Source of the DNA: Acidimicrobiales bacterium
GTDB taxonomy: Bacteria; Actinomycetota; Acidimicrobiia; Acidimicrobiales; SHLQ01
Length of the DNA: 57,448 nt
Direction of reading: 5' to 3'
Assembly: GCA_020628865.1 (NCBI GenBank)
Contig: JAHDEJ010000033.1
Coordinates: forward strand, 1-57,448
Both the position numbers and the translations under genes were made by a program. The notes below the pieces were generated by a model. The model worked only from the letters and a program-made list of their open reading frames with translations. It was not told the DNA's origin and did not search any database. This document shows positions 33,268 to 42,440 of this stretch, one piece after another; within the stretch, counting starts at the first letter, position 1, and every line of letters begins with the position of its first letter.

Positions 33268-34032
33268 CTACTGGTCTTGGATCGGGGCCCGTTCCGCGGA
33301 TTCGGCCGCCGCGGTCTCCAACGCTCGCAGTTCCTCGCCGGTGACCTCGCGCCACTCGCCCGGCTGCAGCGTGTTGTCGCTGAGGGGGCCGATGCGAACA
33401 CGAACCAACCGGGTCACCGGGTGCCCCACCGCATCGCACATCCGGCGGATCTGCCGGTTGCGTCCTTCGTGGATGACGATCCGAAGCAGCCCGGGCGACA
33501 GCTGGGACACCCGCGCCGGAGCCGTGCGTCCGTCGTCGAGCTCGACGCCTTCGCGCAGCGTTCGGAGCGCGCCCCGGCCCGGCTCGCCGTCCACGCTGAC
33601 CAGGTATTCCTTGTCCACGCCGTAGGACGGGTGGGTCAACCGCTGTGCCAGTCCCCCGTCGTTCGTGAGCAGGATGAGGCCCTCGCTGTCTGCATCGAGC
33701 CGACCGATCGGGTAGATCCGACGGTCGGTCTCCACGAGCTCGACCACGGTCGGTCGGCCGTGCGTGTCGCTGGCGGTCGAGATCACGCCGACCGGCTTGT
33801 TGAGCACAAAGGTCACGCGGGACATGTCGACCCGGGTGACGACGCCGTCCACCGCGATCTCGTCGACGAGCGGATCGGCCTTCGCTCCGAGTTCGGCCAC
33901 TTCGCCGTTGACGGTGATCCGACCTTCGGCGATCAGGTCTTCCACGACCCGCCGGGATGCCACTCCCGCGGCCGACAGCACCTTTTGCAACCGGGCCGGG
34001 CCGGACGGCTCGGCCGGTTGGTCGTCAGTCAC
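33268..34032 (-). CDS. rluB: 23S rRNA pseudouridine synthase, RluB family
   Basis: 254 residues. An N-terminal S4 RNA-binding domain (RLQKVLSAAGVASRRVVEDL, about 14-60) is followed by the RsuA/RluB-type catalytic domain with the active Asp in GRLDADSEGLILLTND (about residues 113-128) and the conserved GRNRQIRRM. It isomerises a uridine in 23S rRNA (position 2605 in E. coli numbering, by family). Starts with a GTG overlapping the end of scpB by 8 bases. Confidence 0.92.
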   Translation of the reverse strand: MTDDQPAEPSGPARLQKVLSAAGVASRRVVEDLIAEGRITVNGEVAELGAKADPLVDEIAVDGVVTRVDMSRVTFVLNKPVGVISTASDTHGRPTVVELVETDRRIYPIGRLDADSEGLILLTNDGGLAQRLTHPSYGVDKEYLVSVDGEPGRGALRTLREGVELDDGRTAPARVSQLSPGLLRIVIHEGRNRQIRRMCDAVGHPVTRLVRVRIGPLSDNTLQPGEWREVTGEELRALETAAAESAERAPIQDQ

Positions 34033-34969
34033 CGCTCGGCGAGATGGGCTGGTCGACGCCGTCCCGTAGGTCGATCACGATGCCGTCATCGGCCTGATCG
34101 ACGACGGCAGCGGCCTCGTCGAGGGCGTGCTGTGCCGCCTCGTCGACCGGTTCAGCGTCGCTGGCCGGTGCCGCGTCCTGGGTGGCTTCGCCGGCTTCGG
34201 CGACGGTCTCGGCGCTGGATTCGCCGGCCGCGTCCTCGGCGACCTCGACGACGGGCTCGTCGGCCTCGAACCGCAGACCGTGTTCGAGCGCCTCGACCAC
34301 CTCGGGTGCGGGCACGAACTCACCGAGCTCGGGCAGGTCGGCGATCGAGTTGAGACCCAACTTCTCCAGGAAGAACGGCGTGGTTCCGTAGAGCACGGCC
34401 TGGCCAGGACCGGGATCCCGCGACACCTCGTCGATGTAGCCGCGCTGCGACAGGGTGCGAACGACCGCATCGACGCTCACGCCACGGATCGCGGCGACCT
34501 GCGCTCGGGAGATCGGCTGCTTGTACGCCACGATGGCCAGCGTCTCGAGCGCCGCCGCCGACAGGCGCGACGTCTGCCCTTCGAGCACGAAACGCTCGAC
34601 ATAGGCGGCCTGGTCGGGGTGGCTCTGGAAGCGCCAGCCGCCGGCGACACGGGCGAGAATGAAGCCGCGACCGGCGGCCTCGTACTCGTCGGTCAACAGC
34701 TCGCAGGCCGCCTCGACTGCGTCGACGCTCGTCTCGATCAGCTGGGCGAGCAGCCGTGGTTCGACGGGGCGCTCGGCCACCATCAGGATCGCCTCGATCG
34801 CTGCTCGCAGCTCCTCGGCAAGCGCTTCCGGCTCGGCGTCGGCCTGTGCCGGTGTCGCCACCTCGTTCGCCACGTCGGCCGGAGCCTCCGCACCGACCGC
34901 AGCGTCGTCGGTGGCGCCGTCGAGCGCCGCCTCTTCTGCGGTGTCCACGGTCTGTGCGTCGTCCATCAT
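34025..34969 (-). CDS. scpB: Segregation and condensation protein B
   Basis: 314 residues, longer than usual (about 200) because of acidic, Ala-rich extensions at both ends. The core (about 50-225) has the two winged-helix domains of ScpB: AIEAILMVAERPVEPRLLA and RLSAAALETLAIVAYKQP, then ISRAQVAAIRGVSVD. ScpB binds ScpA in the SMC condensin that compacts and segregates the chromosome. Start ATG at 34969 overlaps the scpA stop (ATGA). The C-terminal 85 residues are almost all Ala, Glu, Asp and Val, and look disordered. Confidence 0.92.
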   Translation of the reverse strand: MMDDAQTVDTAEEAALDGATDDAAVGAEAPADVANEVATPAQADAEPEALAEELRAAIEAILMVAERPVEPRLLAQLIETSVDAVEAACELLTDEYEAAGRGFILARVAGGWRFQSHPDQAAYVERFVLEGQTSRLSAAALETLAIVAYKQPISRAQVAAIRGVSVDAVVRTLSQRGYIDEVSRDPGPGQAVLYGTTPFFLEKLGLNSIADLPELGEFVPAPEVVEALEHGLRFEADEPVVEVAEDAAGESSAETVAEAGEATQDAAPASDAEPVDEAAQHALDEAAAVVDQADDGIVIDLRDGVDQPISPSGD

Positions 34970-35745
34970 CCCTCGTACCTGTCGATTGCAATGGCGGAGC
35001 GGGCGTCGGCGGGGTCGCCGCCGATCCACTCCAATTCGATTTCGCCGAATGCGCGGGCCTGCACGATGTCGATGAGGCCCTGCTTGAAGAGCTCGAGGAT
35101 TCCGAGGAACCGCACGACCACTTCGATCCGGTCCACCAGGCTCTCGGTGAGCGCCCGGAAGTTCACCCGGCCGGCGCCGGGAAGTTCGTCGATCAGCTCG
35201 CTGACGGCGTCGGCAACCGTCGCCTTGACCGCACTCACGTGGTAGAGGTCCAGCACCGGTTCCGGCTTGGGGGTCATCGCCCGGATGAACGCATCCCGAA
35301 CGTCGATCACCTCGATGCCCTCGAGCATGTCCGGGGCAACGTGCAGGAACTGTTCCTCGACGCCGGCGACGCGTGGGTAGGAGCGTCCGGCGAGCTCGGT
35401 GAGCGAACGCAGCACGCCGGCGGCGTCCTTGAAGGTCTTGCACTCGACGAGCCGCGCGAGCAGAAGATCGCGCTCCTCGAAGAGCGCAAGTTCGTCGTCG
35501 AGGTCGAAGTCGTTGTCGTCCGGAAGGAGCCGGCGGGCCTTCAACTCGACGAGGGTCGCGGCGATGAGCAGGAACTCGGTCGCCACATCGAGATTCGTGC
35601 TCTCCATGCGTTCGAGCTCGACGAGATAGGCGTCGATGATCGTCGTGAGGGAGATGTCGTAGAGCTCGACTTCCTCCGCCAGGATCAGGTGGAGGAGCAG
35701 ATCGAAGGGGCCGTTGAAGACGTCGGTCTCCACCTGGTAGGACAT
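34966..35745 (-). CDS. scpA: Segregation and condensation protein A
   Basis: 259 residues, the kleisin of the SMC-ScpAB condensin. The N-terminal VFNGPFDLLLHLILAEEVELYDISL and EFLLIAATLVELKARRLLP segments, the acidic centre and the C-terminal winged helix (VVRFLGILELFKQGLIDIVQ) are the family landmarks. The ATG at 35745 gives the usual start and has TACGAT 7 bases upstream. It is the first gene of scpA-scpB-rluB-tyrA-aroA/cmk-plsC. Confidence 0.95.
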   Translation of the reverse strand: MSYQVETDVFNGPFDLLLHLILAEEVELYDISLTTIIDAYLVELERMESTNLDVATEFLLIAATLVELKARRLLPDDNDFDLDDELALFEERDLLLARLVECKTFKDAAGVLRSLTELAGRSYPRVAGVEEQFLHVAPDMLEGIEVIDVRDAFIRAMTPKPEPVLDLYHVSAVKATVADAVSELIDELPGAGRVNFRALTESLVDRIEVVVRFLGILELFKQGLIDIVQARAFGEIELEWIGGDPADARSAIAIDRYEG

Positions 35746-35752
35746 GCCGCCG

Positions 35753-35758
35753 ATCGTA
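35753..35758 (-). promoter_or_regulatory. Leaderless -10 element, scpA operon
   Basis: TACGAT, 7 bases, then the ATG at 35745 on the minus strand; this would drive the six-gene operon. Confidence 0.5.
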
Positions 35759-35794
35759 TCGCTGCTGAGGCCGAAGCTCCACGGCGGGCGACCG

Positions 35795-35800
35795 TAGGAT
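35795..35800 (+). promoter_or_regulatory. Leaderless -10 element, photolyase
   Basis: TAGGAT, 7 bases, then the ATG at 35808. Confidence 0.5.
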
Positions 35801-35807
35801 CGGCGCC

Positions 35808-37160
35808 ATGACCTCACACGGCGTCGTCTGGTTCCGAAACGACCTGCGGCTCAACCAGAACCCGGCCTGGGCCCACGCGACCCGCAATCACGACACGGTG
35901 AGTGCCGTGGTGGCGATCGACCCCCGCATGCTCGCCGCAGCCGGGCCATTTCGTCGGTCGCAGTGGCTGGCCGATGTGGCCGCGCTGGACGGACAGCTGC
36001 GGTCGCTGGGTGGCGGGCTGACGGTTCGTGTCGGACCGCCCGTCGACGTGCTTCCCGCGGTCGCCGACGGGGCAGACGCCGTGTACGCCAATCGCTCGAC
36101 GAGCCGCTTCGGCCGCGCACGCGATGCAACCGTCGCCGCCGCCGTTCGGTGCCCGATCGAGGGCTTCTGGGGCACGCTGACCGCTCCACCCGGCACCGTG
36201 CTCACCGGCAAGGGCACGCTCTCCCGGGTCTTCACGCCATTCTGGAAGGTCTGGGCGAGGACGCCCCTCGATCCGTGGCCGGAGCCCGGCGACGCCCGCA
36301 TCCAGGCCGGGGAGTCGGACCCGATTCCGGAGCACGACCCCGCTCCCCGACCAGCGGGCGAGGCGGGCGCCATGGACCGATTGCTGTCGTGGCTCGACGA
36401 CGTGGACAGCTATCCCGAGACCCGTGACCTGCCGTCCCTGCCGGGAACGAGCGAACTGTCGACCGCGCTCCGCATGGGGACGCTCGGGCCACGGACGGTG
36501 CTCGACGTCGTCGGCACCTCGACCGAGGGCCGCGACGGGTTCGTTCGCCAGCTCGCCTGGCGCGACTGGTACGCCCATCTGCTCCTCGAGAACCCGACGA
36601 TGCCCGACGCGGCGATCCGGCCGGAGTACGACGCCATCCGCTGGCTCGAGGACCCGGTCGGCCTGGACGCGTGGAAGCAGGGACGAACCGGATACCCCAT
36701 CGTCGACGCCGGAATGCGCCAGCTGGCCGCCACCGGATGGATGCACAACCGGGTCCGCATGATCACGGCGTCGTTCCTCGTCAAGGACCTGCTCGTCGAC
36801 TGGCGGGAAGGCGAGCGGTGGTTCCGCTGGATGCTGACCGATGGCGAGCCGTCACAGAATGCGGGCAATTGGCAATGGGTGGCCGGAGTCGGCACCGACG
36901 CCGCCCCGTACTTCCGGATCTTCAATCCGGTGGCGCAGAGTCGGAAGTTCGACGCCTCCGGGGACTACATCCGCACCTGGGTGCCGGAGCTCGCCGATCT
37001 CGACGCCAAGACGATCCATGCTCCATGGGAGGCCGGCCCGCTGGACCTCGCAACGGCCGGGGTGATCCTTGGCGACACCTACCCGAACCCGATCGTCGAC
37101 CATTCGATGGCTCGCGATCGTACGCTCGCCGCCTACAAGCACGCCCTCGGCAAGGACTGA
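35808..37160 (+). CDS. phr: Deoxyribodipyrimidine photolyase
   Basis: 450 residues of the cryptochrome/photolyase family. The N-terminal antenna domain opens with VVWFRNDLRLNQNPAW. The FAD-binding helical domain has FVRQLAWRDWYAHLL, then RTGYPIVDAGMRQLAATGWMHNRVRM, and the C-terminal GEPSQNAGNWQWVAGVGTDAAPYFRIFNP. These are the marks of a class I CPD photolyase, which uses blue light to reverse pyrimidine dimers. The WMHNR and NWQW blocks argue for photolyase over cryptochrome. It converges on the tgpA gene with a 3-base gap. Confidence 0.93.
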   Translation: MTSHGVVWFRNDLRLNQNPAWAHATRNHDTVSAVVAIDPRMLAAAGPFRRSQWLADVAALDGQLRSLGGGLTVRVGPPVDVLPAVADGADAVYANRSTSRFGRARDATVAAAVRCPIEGFWGTLTAPPGTVLTGKGTLSRVFTPFWKVWARTPLDPWPEPGDARIQAGESDPIPEHDPAPRPAGEAGAMDRLLSWLDDVDSYPETRDLPSLPGTSELSTALRMGTLGPRTVLDVVGTSTEGRDGFVRQLAWRDWYAHLLLENPTMPDAAIRPEYDAIRWLEDPVGLDAWKQGRTGYPIVDAGMRQLAATGWMHNRVRMITASFLVKDLLVDWREGERWFRWMLTDGEPSQNAGNWQWVAGVGTDAAPYFRIFNPVAQSRKFDASGDYIRTWVPELADLDAKTIHAPWEAGPLDLATAGVILGDTYPNPIVDHSMARDRTLAAYKHALGKD

Positions 37161-37163
37161 CCG

Positions 37164-39374
37164 CTACACGCTCTCGAGGAGGGGTCGGGGGTCGACCTTC
37201 GCCTTGATCGTCTGACGGCGGGTCCGGGACTCGTTGAGCTGACGGTCGAACAGGTCGACCTCTTCCCACACGAGGTCTGCCACCTCTGGGGTCGGAGCAT
37301 GCGGAGCGTAGATGGTCGTCGTGACGTGCGGCGCCAGGGCCGACAGCGACGACGAGGCGTGCACGCCGAGGTCGCGCCGGCTGGCTGCGACGATCTCCTT
37401 GACGGTCATGTCCGGGCGGATGTCCACACCCGCTTCCAACAACCGATCCTTGCTCTCCTGCCAACCGGCGAGGATCCGATCGGTCGGATTCTCCAGGTTC
37501 TCCCGCCAGCGACGACGGAGGAACTTGATGAAGAACACGATGAGGAGCAGCATCAGCGGGAACAGGAGCAGGAACAGGCCCGACACGACCAGCACGCGAA
37601 CCGTGGTGGCAGCGCCGTCTTCATCGAGCTCGTCGGGATCCGACTCGTCCGGATCCGCCTGGTTCGGGCTCTGACCGGTACCGACGGGAACGCCGGTCGG
37701 GATGCTGGACTGATCGTCGCCACGATCGGTGGCTTCGCCCTGTGCCAGCGGCACCGGGTCGAAGGCGACCCAGCCGATGCCTTCGAATCGAACCTCGGGC
37801 CAGGCGTCGTACTGGGCGGACGTGATCGTCTCCAGGTACGCCGGAGTGCCGTCCTGGGTCTCTTCCGTGATGCGGTAGCCGACCATGATCCGGGTCGGGA
37901 AGCCACGCTGGCGGGCGGCGATGGCGAAGGCCGACACGAACTGATCGCGGTAGCCCTCCTGCGAATCGAAGAAGCTGTCGAGTCGACCGATGGAGGTACC
38001 CGAGGGTTCCGACAGCACCCAGCTCCACTCGGTCTCATCCTGGAGAAAGGCCTCGAGCGCCGTCAGTCGTTGGTGCGGCGAGCCCGTGCCGAGGCGATCA
38101 CCCAGAAGGTTGATCGGTGAATCGACGGGGATGTTCGGCAGTTCCAGGTACCGCGGGTCGCTCAGGTCCAGCTCGGCGGCGTCGAGTTGCGCATCGGTCG
38201 GGAACGGCACGTCGCTGACGACCTCGTACCGGATGGCTCGGGCGCCGCCTTGGGGAGCCAGCGCTCCGGACACATCGTCGAACCAGATGTCTTCGCCCTC
38301 GACCCGAACCGGGTTGTTGCCCGCAGGGATCCAGGGAAGGTCGGGCTCGGGGAACTCGATGATCTGTCGGACCGAGATGGTGTCGACGGCCGGTTCCAGG
38401 AGGGTCGGAAGGTCGGCCGAGGTGGCGCTGGTGGTCGACGTGGTGGTCCAGTTCGCGCCGTTGAAGATCTCCAAGGGCACGAGCCCGATGCGATCGAAGT
38501 CGCCCGGCGACGGCGGTGCCGGCAGCTCGAGGACGAACGAGTGCTCGGTCGGATCCTCGGCTTCCCGACGGGCCTTGATGATGGCGAGCGGGTTCACCGC
38601 CGAGAGCGTCTCGACCTCTTCGACCCGCAGGCGCCGCGGATCGAACGGCTCCTCGGGACCTCCGGGAAAGACGAACGCAAGCAGCGGAGCCAGCAAGCCG
38701 AGCACCACGAGGATCGGAACGCCGGAGAAGAGGCGCTCGGTGAGCATGCGCTCACCGACGAACTCGGTGACGCGGTCGCGATCGTCCGCATTCAGTGCGG
38801 CTTCCGGCACCGCCCGCACCAGCGTGAGCAGCAGTGCAGCCACGACCAGTCCGACGATGAGGAGGTAGGCGGCAACACCGTTCGGTGCGGCGAGCGGCAG
38901 TGAGAGCCCGGCGTAAAGGAGTGGCGGGATCACGGGGATGGTCGGCTCGTCCGAACGCACGAGCGAGCTTCCGACGATCGATCCGCTCAGCCAGCCCAGG
39001 ATCGTGACGAACCCGAGCGGAGCGGCCAGCCCGGTGTCGATCGGCAGTGTGGCGGCGAGGCTGTTGCGCCAGCCGTCGACCGAGGCTTCCCAGAACGCCG
39101 AGCCAACGTCTCCGGGTCCACCGAAGTTGGCGGACGGGAGGATGACGGCGAGAAGCACGAAGAGTCCGCCGACGACCGTGAGGGCAAGGATGCGGAACGC
39201 CCGGTGCATCGAGGTGCGGGCGAGCGCCATGCCGAGGGCGCCGGACAGCAGCAGGCCGCCGATGACGGGGCCGATCCAGCCGGCGCCGCCGAAGACGCGG
39301 CCGTAGAACAGGCCGGAGATGGTGAGAAGCAGACCGGCGGCGGACACCTGGCCGAGGAAGACTTGTTGGCGCAC
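37164..39374 (-). CDS. TgpA-like membrane protein with degenerate transglutaminase core
   Basis: 736 residues. The N-terminal 210 residues hold about six to seven membrane helices (DUF3488/TgpA_N type). An extracytoplasmic region to about 590 includes the transglutaminase-like core, another helix lies near 600-625, and a cytoplasmic DUF4129-like tail follows. The core keeps the fold (DQFVSAFAIAARQRGFPTRIMVGY, WPEVRFEGIGWVAFDPVP), but the catalytic Cys position in GYC is Arg476 and the HAW His position is Asp523; only the Asp (539) remains. It is probably not a protease or transglutaminase. It is the last gene of the moxR-DUF58-tgpA operon, a common actinobacterial trio of unknown function. 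Confidence 0.88.
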   Translation of the reverse strand: MRQQVFLGQVSAAGLLLTISGLFYGRVFGGAGWIGPVIGGLLLSGALGMALARTSMHRAFRILALTVVGGLFVLLAVILPSANFGGPGDVGSAFWEASVDGWRNSLAATLPIDTGLAAPLGFVTILGWLSGSIVGSSLVRSDEPTIPVIPPLLYAGLSLPLAAPNGVAAYLLIVGLVVAALLLTLVRAVPEAALNADDRDRVTEFVGERMLTERLFSGVPILVVLGLLAPLLAFVFPGGPEEPFDPRRLRVEEVETLSAVNPLAIIKARREAEDPTEHSFVLELPAPPSPGDFDRIGLVPLEIFNGANWTTTSTTSATSADLPTLLEPAVDTISVRQIIEFPEPDLPWIPAGNNPVRVEGEDIWFDDVSGALAPQGGARAIRYEVVSDVPFPTDAQLDAAELDLSDPRYLELPNIPVDSPINLLGDRLGTGSPHQRLTALEAFLQDETEWSWVLSEPSGTSIGRLDSFFDSQEGYRDQFVSAFAIAARQRGFPTRIMVGYRITEETQDGTPAYLETITSAQYDAWPEVRFEGIGWVAFDPVPLAQGEATDRGDDQSSIPTGVPVGTGQSPNQADPDESDPDELDEDGAATTVRVLVVSGLFLLLFPLMLLLIVFFIKFLRRRWRENLENPTDRILAGWQESKDRLLEAGVDIRPDMTVKEIVAASRRDLGVHASSSLSALAPHVTTTIYAPHAPTPEVADLVWEEVDLFDRQLNESRTRRQTIKAKVDPRPLLESV

Positions 39375-39377
39375 GAT

Positions 39378-40514
39378 CTACCTCCTCGACGTCTGGTTCC
39401 AGGCGCGAGCGAAATCTTCGCTGCTCGACGCAGAAAGTAGTATTGCATCCGGAATTCCGCGCTCCCAGTCGCTCGTCTCGGGCGTGAACTGGGCGATGGT
39501 GATGACCTCGTACCGGCCACGGAAGCGATTGAGCGGAGCGAGTTCGGTCGACGGTACCTGGCCGGTCACCACCGTCAACGACACGCCGCCGAGATCGGCC
39601 TGGAGCACGTCGAGAACGTCTTGCAGGCTGCCCCGGAAGGACAGGCCCAGCTCGGCGAGCCGATCCATGATGGCCGCCGACGGCATCATGTGGTTCATCT
39701 CGAGCCCGTCGGTGGTCAACAGACGGAATTCGAAGCCGCGACTCATCGATGCAGCGAGAATGGAGGCGACGCCGCGGACCGCATCCTCGAACGCCTCGGC
39801 CGAATACGACGTGGCCCGGGTGTCGAGCACGACCAGCGAACGCGGCTGGTTGGTATCGACGTTGTGGCGCACCATGAGCTTTCCGCTGCGTGCCGAGGAG
39901 CGCCAGTGGATCTGGCGCAGGTCGTCGCCGCGCACGTAGTCGCGCAGCGTGTGGAAGGTGACGCCACCCTCGAGCGCCTCACCCGAATCGGGACCCTCGA
40001 GGTCTCGGGCGATACCGCTCGGAAAGGGTTCCAGGCTGTGGACCAGCGGATGCACCCAGAGCCGGCTGATTCCCTCGTCCGGCTCGCCGGAACGCACCAG
40101 GCCGAACGGATCCGCCCGGGTCACGTCGAGCGGGCCCACACGGAACACGCCCCGCCGATCGGTCGGAAGCTCGGTCGTGACCACGGCGGACTCGCCGGGT
40201 TCGAGGCCCGGCAGTTCGATCGGCAGCTGCTCGTCGCCGAACTGTTCGAGGGCGACACCTCCGGACGTCCGGCGGCGGCCCTGGTTGACCACGGTCAGGT
40301 TCGAATACGCCTGCCGTCCAGCCCGCACCCGTTCGGGAACGACCTCACGGCTGGCGGCCACACGCGGGCGTCGGACGATCCACAGTCGGCCGATCAGCAC
40401 GGCGATCAGCAGTGCGAGACCGAGCGCGAGCAGCGTCGCATACCCGAGACCGATGCCGGCAACGAGGGCGACGGCGCCGAGCGCGAGGTAGATCTTTCCA
40501 GCGTTGGTGAGCAC
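39378..40514 (-). CDS. DUF58 membrane protein
   Basis: 378 residues. Two N-terminal helices (about 8-45) anchor the protein; the rest is a cytoplasmic or peripheral vWA-like region. The hallmark DUF58 block YVRGDDLRQIHWRSSARSGKLMVR (about 195-218) and DPFGLVRSG are present. DUF58 proteins accompany MoxR ATPases and TgpA proteins, and are thought to be clients or adaptors of the MoxR chaperone. The GTG start is 8 bases after the moxR stop; tgpA follows after 3 bases. Confidence 0.9.
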   Translation of the reverse strand: MLTNAGKIYLALGAVALVAGIGLGYATLLALGLALLIAVLIGRLWIVRRPRVAASREVVPERVRAGRQAYSNLTVVNQGRRRTSGGVALEQFGDEQLPIELPGLEPGESAVVTTELPTDRRGVFRVGPLDVTRADPFGLVRSGEPDEGISRLWVHPLVHSLEPFPSGIARDLEGPDSGEALEGGVTFHTLRDYVRGDDLRQIHWRSSARSGKLMVRHNVDTNQPRSLVVLDTRATSYSAEAFEDAVRGVASILAASMSRGFEFRLLTTDGLEMNHMMPSAAIMDRLAELGLSFRGSLQDVLDVLQADLGGVSLTVVTGQVPSTELAPLNRFRGRYEVITIAQFTPETSDWERGIPDAILLSASSSEDFARAWNQTSRR

Positions 40515-40522
40515 CTGTGGAC

Positions 40523-41512
40523 TCAGCGCTCCACGCGCTCTTTGGGGGTGGGGATCTCCTGCAGCACGGCGCGGAGGAGCTCGAGCGAGCTGATGCCCTC
40601 GAACTCGGCCTCGGGCTTGAGCAGCATGCGGTGTGCGAGCACGGCCTCGGTGAGGTCCTTCACGTCGTCGGCCGTCACGAACGGGCGGCCATTGGCTGCG
40701 GCGAGCGCACGAGCGGTACGGCCGAGCGCGATGGAACCACGGGGGCTCACGCCGATGCGCAGCTCGGGAAGCTCACGGGTGGCTCGCACCACGGAGACGA
40801 TGTACTGACGCACGGCGGGAGCGATGTAGATGACGTCGGCGACGCGGGCCATCTGCCGGACCTCTTCGGTCGACAGGACCGGTTCGACGTCGATCCGGGT
40901 GCGTCCGGCCGGCGCCGAGTCGATGATGTCGATCTCGGCGACCGCGCTCGGGTAGCCGATGGACAGGCGCATCATGAAACGGTCGATCTGGGCTTCGGGC
41001 AGCGCGTAGGTGCCGTCGTGCTCGACCGGGTTCTGCGTGGCGACCACGAGGAACGGGTTGGGCACCGGGCGCGGAACGCCGTCGACCGTGACCTGATACT
41101 CCTCCATCACCTCGAGGAGCGAGGACTGGGTCTTCGGCGAGGCGCGGTTGATCTCGTCGGCGAGGACGACGTTCGCGAACACGGCGCCGGGATGGAACTC
41201 GAACTCCGAGTTCGACTGGTTGAACACCTGCACACCGGTGACGTCCGACGGGAGGAGGTCGGGGGTGAACTGGATGCGTGTGAGCGTTCCGTCGATCGAC
41301 TCGGCCAGCGCACGGGCCAGCGAGGTCTTTCCGGTTCCGGGCACGTCCTCGATCAGCAGGTGGCCCTGGGCCAGCATGCACAGAAACGCCAGCCGGATCT
41401 CCCGCGTCTTGCCGTGGATCACCCGCTCCACGTTGTTGACGAGCTGTTGGAAACGGTCCGCGTATGTCCGAACCTCCAGCTCGAGGTCTTCGACAGCATT
41501 CATAGTTGACAC
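40523..41512 (-). CDS. MoxR-family AAA+ ATPase
   Basis: 329 residues. Walker A EDVPGTGKTSLARA (about residues 55-68), Walker B LADEINRA (about 115), the sensor region VVATQNPVEHDGTYALPEAQIDRF and the C-terminal lid (ISPRG-like GVSPRGSIALGRTARALA) match MoxR. The family supports maturation of vWA or DUF58 partner proteins. First gene of moxR-DUF58-tgpA. Either the GTG at 41512 or the ATG at 41503 could be the start; they differ by three residues. Confidence 0.92.
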   Translation of the reverse strand: MSTMNAVEDLELEVRTYADRFQQLVNNVERVIHGKTREIRLAFLCMLAQGHLLIEDVPGTGKTSLARALAESIDGTLTRIQFTPDLLPSDVTGVQVFNQSNSEFEFHPGAVFANVVLADEINRASPKTQSSLLEVMEEYQVTVDGVPRPVPNPFLVVATQNPVEHDGTYALPEAQIDRFMMRLSIGYPSAVAEIDIIDSAPAGRTRIDVEPVLSTEEVRQMARVADVIYIAPAVRQYIVSVVRATRELPELRIGVSPRGSIALGRTARALAAANGRPFVTADDVKDLTEAVLAHRMLLKPEAEFEGISSLELLRAVLQEIPTPKERVER

Positions 41513-41621
41513 AGGGCCTATCTCCGCTCTGGAACCTTCTAGAGTCAGTTTGGCGCAGAACTCGCCGCGTATCTACATCACCGCTGAGTAGTACTACACA
41601 GCCGCCCCCAGGAGGCCTCCC
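41513..41621. other. Divergent promoter region between moxR and tlyA
   Basis: 109 bases. The only gene signals I see are AGGAGG at 41610-41615 (ribosome-binding site of tlyA) and AT-richer hexamers: TAGAAG (minus strand, near 41543) and TAGTAC / TACACA (plus strand, 41589-41600) that could serve as -10 elements. A firm assignment is not possible from the sequence. Confidence 0.35.
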
Positions 41622-42440
41622 ACGACCACTCGCCGTCGCCTCGACAAAGAACTGCTTGCGCGGGGTCTTGTGGAGACCCGCCAGCAGGCGCAGGAGCTGA
41701 TTTCCGCAGGCCGCGTGACGGTGAACGGGGCTCCGGCGTTCAAGGCTGCCCGGCAGGTCTCCGGAGCGGAAGCGGTACTCGTGTCCGGTCCCCCACCCCG
41801 TTTCGTGTCCCGAGCCGGCCACAAACTGGAGGCCGCACTCGAGACGTTTGCCGTGGATCCCGACGGCCGGGTGGGGTTGGACATCGGCTCGTCCACCGGC
41901 GGTTTCACCGATTGTCTGTTGCAGGAGGGTGCGCGGCGGGTGGTCGCGATCGACGTCGGCACCAACCAACTGCACGAACGGCTGCGATCCGACGAGCGGG
42001 TCAGATCGATGGAGAACACCCACATCCGGGACGTCACCATGGAGACGTTCGTCGGCGACGACGCGGTCCCCGCAGCCGGGTTCGGCATCGTCGTGGCCGA
42101 CCTGTCCTTCATCTCCACCACCGGCCTCCTGCCTCACATGGCTGGCTTCCTGGCCGACGACGGCGACCTGCTCGTCCTGGTCAAGCCGCAGTTCGAGGCG
42201 GGACGGGCCGAGGTCAGCAAGGGTCGGGGCATCATCCGCGACGCCGAGATCTGGAAACGGGTCCTCCACGAGTTCATCGACGCCGCTGGCCCCGCCGGGC
42301 TCGAAGTGGACGGGCTGGCGATCTCGCCGGTGATCGGCGGAAAGGGAAACGTCGAGTTTCTCGCGCACCTCCGGCGGGCGGCAATACTGGGCGACGTGAC
42401 CTCCTCCACCGTCGCTTCCGCTGATCGGCCCGGCCACTGA
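41622..42440 (+). CDS. tlyA: TlyA-type rRNA 2'-O-methyltransferase with apparent ACG start
   Basis: 272 residues if read from ACG at 41622. An N-terminal S4 domain (RRRLDKELLARGLVETRQ, then QAQELISAGRVTVNG) precedes an FtsJ-like methyltransferase domain with the SAM-binding LDIGSSTGGFTDCLL, and the catalytic Lys/Asp blocks VVADLSFIS and VLVKPQFEAG. TlyA methylates the ribose of C1409 (16S) and C1920 (23S) in mycobacteria. After a TAG at 41589 the frame has no ATG, GTG or TTG before the GTG at 41670, which would cut off 16 conserved S4 residues. AGGAGG sits exactly 6 bases before the ACG. The 3' end overlaps nadK (TGATG). Confidence 0.85.
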   Translation, partial: TTTRRRLDKELLARGLVETRQQAQELISAGRVTVNGAPAFKAARQVSGAEAVLVSGPPPRFVSRAGHKLEAALETFAVDPDGRVGLDIGSSTGGFTDCLLQEGARRVVAIDVGTNQLHERLRSDERVRSMENTHIRDVTMETFVGDDAVPAAGFGIVVADLSFISTTGLLPHMAGFLADDGDLLVLVKPQFEAGRAEVSKGRGIIRDAEIWKRVLHEFIDAAGPAGLEVDGLAISPVIGGKGNVEFLAHLRRAAILGDVTSSTVASADRPGH

